Origin: Fimbriimonadales bacterium
GTDB lineage: Bacteria; Armatimonadota; Fimbriimonadia; Fimbriimonadales; ATM1
Assembly: GCA_025922995.1 (NCBI GenBank)
Contig: JAICGT010000030.1
Span: 1-8,761 of the forward strand
Length of the DNA stretch: 8,761 bases
Direction: 5' to 3'
The notes under the pieces were generated by a model. That model made no database searches, was not told the DNA's origin, and saw nothing but the letters and a program-made list of their open reading frames with translations. The position numbers were made by a program, and so were the translations under genes. Numbering within the stretch: the first letter of the stretch is position 1; each line of letters opens with the position of its first letter. Of the stretch, positions 6,021 to 8,761 are shown piece by piece.

Positions 6021-6572
6021 TTGAAAGACATCACGAGAGCGGATTTTGAAGTCCTGTTTCATCGAAAATGGTCGATCCCTATCCTAGCGTAGCTAAAACG
6101 ACAGGGTGGGTCGAAGTTCGTCACCTTGCAGAATCGCCTGCGTGCAGGTCCTTCGGCGCTCAGGCAAACGCTCGATTTTCTGATCGACCGCGGGGTGGTA
6201 TGCAAGAACCCGGGCCACGGGCACCCAATGCGGCCGGAGTACCTGCTCACCCCCGAGGGCATGCCCGTGGCCGGGAAATGCCTCGATCTGATTCAAGCGG
6301 TCGACGACCACAGACTGCTGCGCGTCATATTGATGAAGTGGTCGTTGCCAACTCTTGTTGCGCTTTCGGAGGGCAAGCGCCGGTTTTCGGAGCTCCGCGC
6401 CTCGCTCGAATCCGTCACCGCGCGCGCGCTCGCACAGTTCCTCAAAGAGGCGCAAGCGGTCGGCGTTGTCGAGCGGCGCGTTGAAGGAAGCTACCCTCCT
6501 ATCGCCACATACGAGGTCACGCGATCGGCAGTGGCCTTGGTCGCGATCCTCAGACGACTGGCAACTCAGTAG
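6021..6572 (+). pseudogene. Two-domain HxlR-type winged-helix regulator interrupted by an in-frame TAG
   Basis: Read as one frame from the TTG at 6021, this gives 183 codons with two HxlR-like winged helices in tandem. The first contains FHRKWSIPILA (13-23), then a TAG at 6090-6092 (codon 24), then LKRQGGSKFVTLQNRL and a wing ending PEYLLTPEG. The second contains LMKWSLPTLVALSEGKRRF, SELRASL and a wing ending ATYEVTR. Lining up the halves at KWS puts the TAG opposite an ordinary Ala, and homology runs on both sides in the same frame, so a single base change is enough to explain the break. HxlR proteins bind operators as dimers and often sense electrophiles or ligands. The surviving downstream frame could start at the TTG at 6126, but would lack the first helix. 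It is divergent from the VOC gene. It may be a pseudogene, a sequencing error or a recoded gene. The TTG start has no Shine-Dalgarno. Confidence 0.75.
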
Positions 6573-6590
6573 ATTCAGTAAATTATTTAT

Positions 6591-6608
6591 CATAGCTAAT
6601 TAGTTATG
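6591..6608. promoter_or_regulatory. 18-base near-palindrome upstream of the barrel-like gene (putative operator)
   Basis: CATAGCTAATTAGTTATG reads the same on both strands except for one mismatched pair (bases 5 and 14). It lies in the AT-rich gap after the HxlR-type gene and overlaps the possible -10 TATGCT (6605-6610) of the barrel-like gene. A transcription factor bound here would probably block that promoter. It is too AT-rich to be a terminator and has no T-run. Confidence 0.5.
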
Positions 6609-6622
6609 CTAAACTTCGCGCC

Positions 6623-7297
6623 GTGAAACTCGGATACATTTTTGCAGTGGCGGCTTGCGTGAGCATTGCCGCCACTTCGCTCGCTCATCGTCGTCACTTT
6701 GCCTACACTTACGATTGGTTTACTCCCCACAAGGGCGAGAAAGAATTCGAGGTCTATTGGACAGACGGTGAGGGTCATCCGGGTCAGATTCAACTCGAGC
6801 TCGAGTACGGAATTACCGACCGCTGGGTCGTGGCCCCCTACGTCGTCTTCGACAACTCGGAGGGTGACTTCGACTACGCGGGCTGGAAGCTCGAGACCAA
6901 GTACAGATTCGGCGAGCAAAGCTTCAACAAAGTCATGCCCGCTGCCTATTTGGAACTCAAGAAGGGTGAAGGCAAGGAAATGGAGGTCGAGGCGAAATTG
7001 ATCACGACTTACCTGTGGGAAGGCGGCATGGTTTGGTCAGCCAACTTGGTCGCCGAGACCGAGCTGGAGGGCGACGAAAAAGTCGAGTGGGGGTACGTTA
7101 CCGGCGTGGGCACGCGAATCGACTCGAAATGGTTTCTCGGCGCGGAGGCAAAAGGCAGCATCACCGATGATAGCCACACCGCTGGACCTAGCTTCACGTA
7201 CACCTTCCAGCCCGGAACCAAGGTCCTCGGAACAGCCCTACTCAATTACACCGGCGGCGCGCACCAATACCGACTTCTTTTCGAGCATTCGTTCTAG
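6623..7297 (+). CDS. Secreted, probable outer-membrane beta-barrel protein
   Basis: A 224-residue protein. Residues 1-21 form a clear signal peptide: K2, a hydrophobic core YIFAVAACVSIAATS, and a likely cut after SLA. The mature part is full of alternating beta strands with aromatic ends (FEVYW, QIQLELEYGIT, RWVVAPYVVF, GWKLETKYRF, PSFTYTFQPGT, YRLLFEHSF) separated by acidic turns. It ends in Phe, as outer-membrane proteins recognised by BamA usually do. The size fits a barrel of about 10 strands. The repeated strand-turn pattern resembles the transporter-like or phenol-degradation-type (MetA-pathway) barrels, but I cannot name a family. The start is the GTG at 6623. An ATG at 6606 opens only a six-codon frame. 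No Shine-Dalgarno is seen; TAAACT ends seven bases and TATGCT twelve bases upstream, so the mRNA may be leaderless or nearly so. It ends in TAG. Confidence 0.75.
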   Translation: MKLGYIFAVAACVSIAATSLAHRRHFAYTYDWFTPHKGEKEFEVYWTDGEGHPGQIQLELEYGITDRWVVAPYVVFDNSEGDFDYAGWKLETKYRFGEQSFNKVMPAAYLELKKGEGKEMEVEAKLITTYLWEGGMVWSANLVAETELEGDEKVEWGYVTGVGTRIDSKWFLGAEAKGSITDDSHTAGPSFTYTFQPGTKVLGTALLNYTGGAHQYRLLFEHSF

Positions 7298-7330
7298 CGA
7301 GGAGTCACGTGTCGGTAGACTTTATCGTCG

Positions 7331-7819
7331 ATGGCGAATCTGGAGCACTCAGTAAAAGTGGAGACCGATCGGCCGTGTATGCCCGACTTCTGCATTTGCT
7401 GCGGCGCGCCGGCAACGGATTCCTATAGGCCCGAGTCGCCCGGCCGAATGAAGGGCATGCCCCAGCCGGATGAGCCACTCGCTTATCCCTACTGCGCCGC
7501 CTGCAAGGTTCACTTGCGGGCGGCGCAGGATCGCAAGACTGCAAATCTCGTCGCAATAAACTTCGCGATCTGGGGCGTCGGCCTTCCGCTTGCGGTTGGG
7601 CTGCCTTTGGTGTCGCTCGTAGTTGGTCCGACGATTGGCGGGCTGATGTACGTTCGTAACCGCCGATCGAACCTGCAGACGACCGACGAGTGCTCTACCG
7701 AAGGCGTAGCTGCTCGGGTTAGTTGGCTTCGTAAGCACACGTACGAGTTCAGCTTCACGCGGAAGGAAACGGCGGAGGCGTTCGTCGAACTCAATCGCGA
7801 CTCGCTCACCGACCGGTAG
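7331..7819 (+). CDS. Zinc-ribbon membrane protein of unknown function
   Basis: A 162-residue protein. The N-terminal cytoplasmic part has a four-cysteine zinc-ribbon pattern: C21-x2-C24-G25 and C55-x2-C58 (PYCAACK), 30 residues apart, with additional Cys16 and Cys23. Residues 72-108 are hydrophobic with a Pro/Gly-rich middle, most likely a membrane hairpin of two helices. A charged C-terminal domain of about 50 residues (SWLRKHTYEFSFTRKETAEAF and on) follows. Proteins with this ribbon-plus-two-helix plan are common in Planctomycetes-like bacteria, and none has a firm function known to me. The ATG at 7331 is the first start after an in-frame TAG at 7316; ATG 7379, directly before the ribbon (MPDFCICCG), is an alternative. 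A good AGGAG at 7300-7304 instead precedes a GTG at 7309 in a different frame that gives only a 39-codon peptide. It ends in TAG. Confidence 0.75.
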   Translation: MANLEHSVKVETDRPCMPDFCICCGAPATDSYRPESPGRMKGMPQPDEPLAYPYCAACKVHLRAAQDRKTANLVAINFAIWGVGLPLAVGLPLVSLVVGPTIGGLMYVRNRRSNLQTTDECSTEGVAARVSWLRKHTYEFSFTRKETAEAFVELNRDSLTDR

Positions 7820-7832
7820 AATTGAGACAGAA

Positions 7833-8761
7833 ATGTCCTAACGAATCGAGAAAGATTCCCTCGGCGACGTTCACGTTCCCACAGATTCCTATTGGGGGAG
7901 CCAGGCGGAACGCAGCCGACAACTCTTCAAAATAACCGGCTTAACCCAGCACGCGGCAATGATCGATGCTTACGTGCTTTTAAAAAAAGCTTGTGCCTAC
8001 GTCAACCGAGATCTTGGGCTTCTCGATACCGACAAGGCGAATGCGATTATAAGAGCAGCAGATGAAATCCTCTCGGGGACATTGCGCGATCAATTCCCCG
8101 TAGACGTTTTTCACATGGGCGCCGGCACCAGCTTCCATATGAACGTCAACGAAGTGCTGGCGAATCGCGCCGAAGAAATTCTCGGCGGCAACAAAGGCGA
8201 ATACAAACAGGTCAATCCGAACGATCACGTCAACTACGGTCAGAGTACCAACGACACTTTTCCGACGGCGATGCGAGTGATGAGCCGCGTCATGCTGCAG
8301 CCGCTGCTCGATCAAGTCGAAGCGCTCGAAAATTCCTTTGCAAACAAGGGCATGGAATTCGACCATGTTCTTAAGAGCGGCCGCACGCATTTGCAGGATG
8401 CAGTGCCTATTCGCTTGGGGCAAGAGTTCGCGGCCTACGCCGCCGCAATGCGGCGAACAAAACAGTGGCTGCAATACGCGGCAAAGGAGTTGGAAGAGCT
8501 GGGGATCGGTGGCAGCGCGGCGGGCACGGGGATGAACACCCACCCGGAATACCGTAAAAAGGTTGTCGCTCTGCTCGCCGAGTGGACGAACTTAGATTTC
8601 CGCCCGGCAGACGACATGCGTGAGGCCATGCAAAGCCAATTCTGCATGAGCGCCCTCGCGGCAAGCGTTCGTCTTTTTTGCCTCGAGTTGACGCGAATTA
8701 CCAACGACCTTCGGCTGCTCTCTTCTGGTCCGCTTACCGGGCTTGCAGAAATAACCTTGCC
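7833..8761 (+). CDS. aspA: Aspartate ammonia-lyase (aspartase/fumarase family), N-terminal part with TAA as third codon; runs off right edge
   Basis: From 7842 a clean frame of 306 codons runs to the window end. It opens with RIEKDSLGDVHVP and TDSYWGSQAERS, the standard start of aspartase and class II fumarase. Further motifs are GAGTSFHMNVNEV, NPNDHVNYGQSTNDTFPTA (the substrate/anion site), SGRTHLQDAVPIRLGQEF, GTGMNTHPEY and NDLRLLSSGP. The LQDAVPI form and GTGMNTHPEY favour aspartase (L-aspartate to fumarate plus ammonia) over fumarase, which usually has TQDATPLT. The flexible SS loop with the catalytic serine lies beyond the window. The expected start is the ATG at 7833, but it reads ATG TCC TAA before CGA ATC GAG, so a stop sits directly ahead of the conserved region. 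The next in-frame start, ATG 7959, would lose about 39 conserved residues. The first 14 bases after the previous gene include TAGAAT overlapping that gene's stop, a possible -10 box. Confidence 0.82.

Noticed and set aside
7980..8543. Minus-strand frame of 187 codons opposite the aspartase gene
   Set aside because: The plus strand codes for unmistakable aspartase motifs over the same bases; the reverse frame is a shadow.

Overview
The window is a densely packed stretch of a bacterial chromosome, moderately GC-rich, with ten genes or gene fragments and no gap between genes longer than about 260 bases. The cell is probably a diderm bacterium outside the Proteobacteria and Actinobacteria. It carries a secreted beta-barrel-like protein ending in phenylalanine, an ArnT-type membrane glycosyltransferase, and a protein of the Pup ligase/depupylase (PafA/Dop) superfamily. 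Pup/UBact systems outside Actinobacteria are known from Armatimonadota, Planctomycetota, Verrucomicrobiota and Nitrospirota. I favour an Armatimonadota-like organism, but this is only an inference from gene content.

Layout. Bases 1-1601 (minus strand) hold the start of a division/cell-wall (dcw) cluster: mraZ, rsmH and the 5' end of an ftsL-like gene, with an ATGA overlap between the last two. Upstream of mraZ lie a TATAAT -10 box and a strong GC-rich hairpin just before the start codon. Bases 1860-3398 (minus) encode an ArnT/GT39-type polytopic glycosyltransferase. It is divergent from a PafA/Dop-superfamily gene (3474-4952, plus), which is followed 20 bases later by a small DUF1326-like protein (4973-5509). 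A VOC/glyoxalase-fold gene (5506-5919, minus) converges on it, and the two stop codons interlock in one CTAG. Divergent from the VOC gene is a two-domain HxlR-type winged-helix regulator (6021-6572) interrupted by an in-frame TAG. A tandem AAGTATAC repeat lies between them. Then come a secreted barrel-like protein (6623-7297) behind an 18-base near-palindrome, a zinc-ribbon plus membrane-hairpin protein (7331-7819), and an aspartase/fumarase-family gene that runs off the right edge and has TAA as its third codon.

How the parts relate. The dcw genes form one transcription unit. The VOC gene and the HxlR-type regulator look like an enzyme/regulator divergon. The other genes look like independent single transcription units. 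Three starts (ArnT-like, PafA/Dop-like, DUF1326-like) have a TANNNT box exactly six bases before the start codon and no Shine-Dalgarno sequence, the signature of leaderless transcription.

Most worth a second look: (1) a PafA/Dop-superfamily protein with a PafA-like N-terminal half, a Dop-like C-terminal half, extra insertions and no adjacent pup or proteasome genes; (2) two nonsense codons in otherwise clean, conserved frames (HxlR TAG, aspartase TAA); (3) TAG as the stop of seven of the nine genes whose 3' ends are visible; (4) the leaderless-promoter pattern. I found no RNA genes, CRISPR array, insertion sequence or attachment site.
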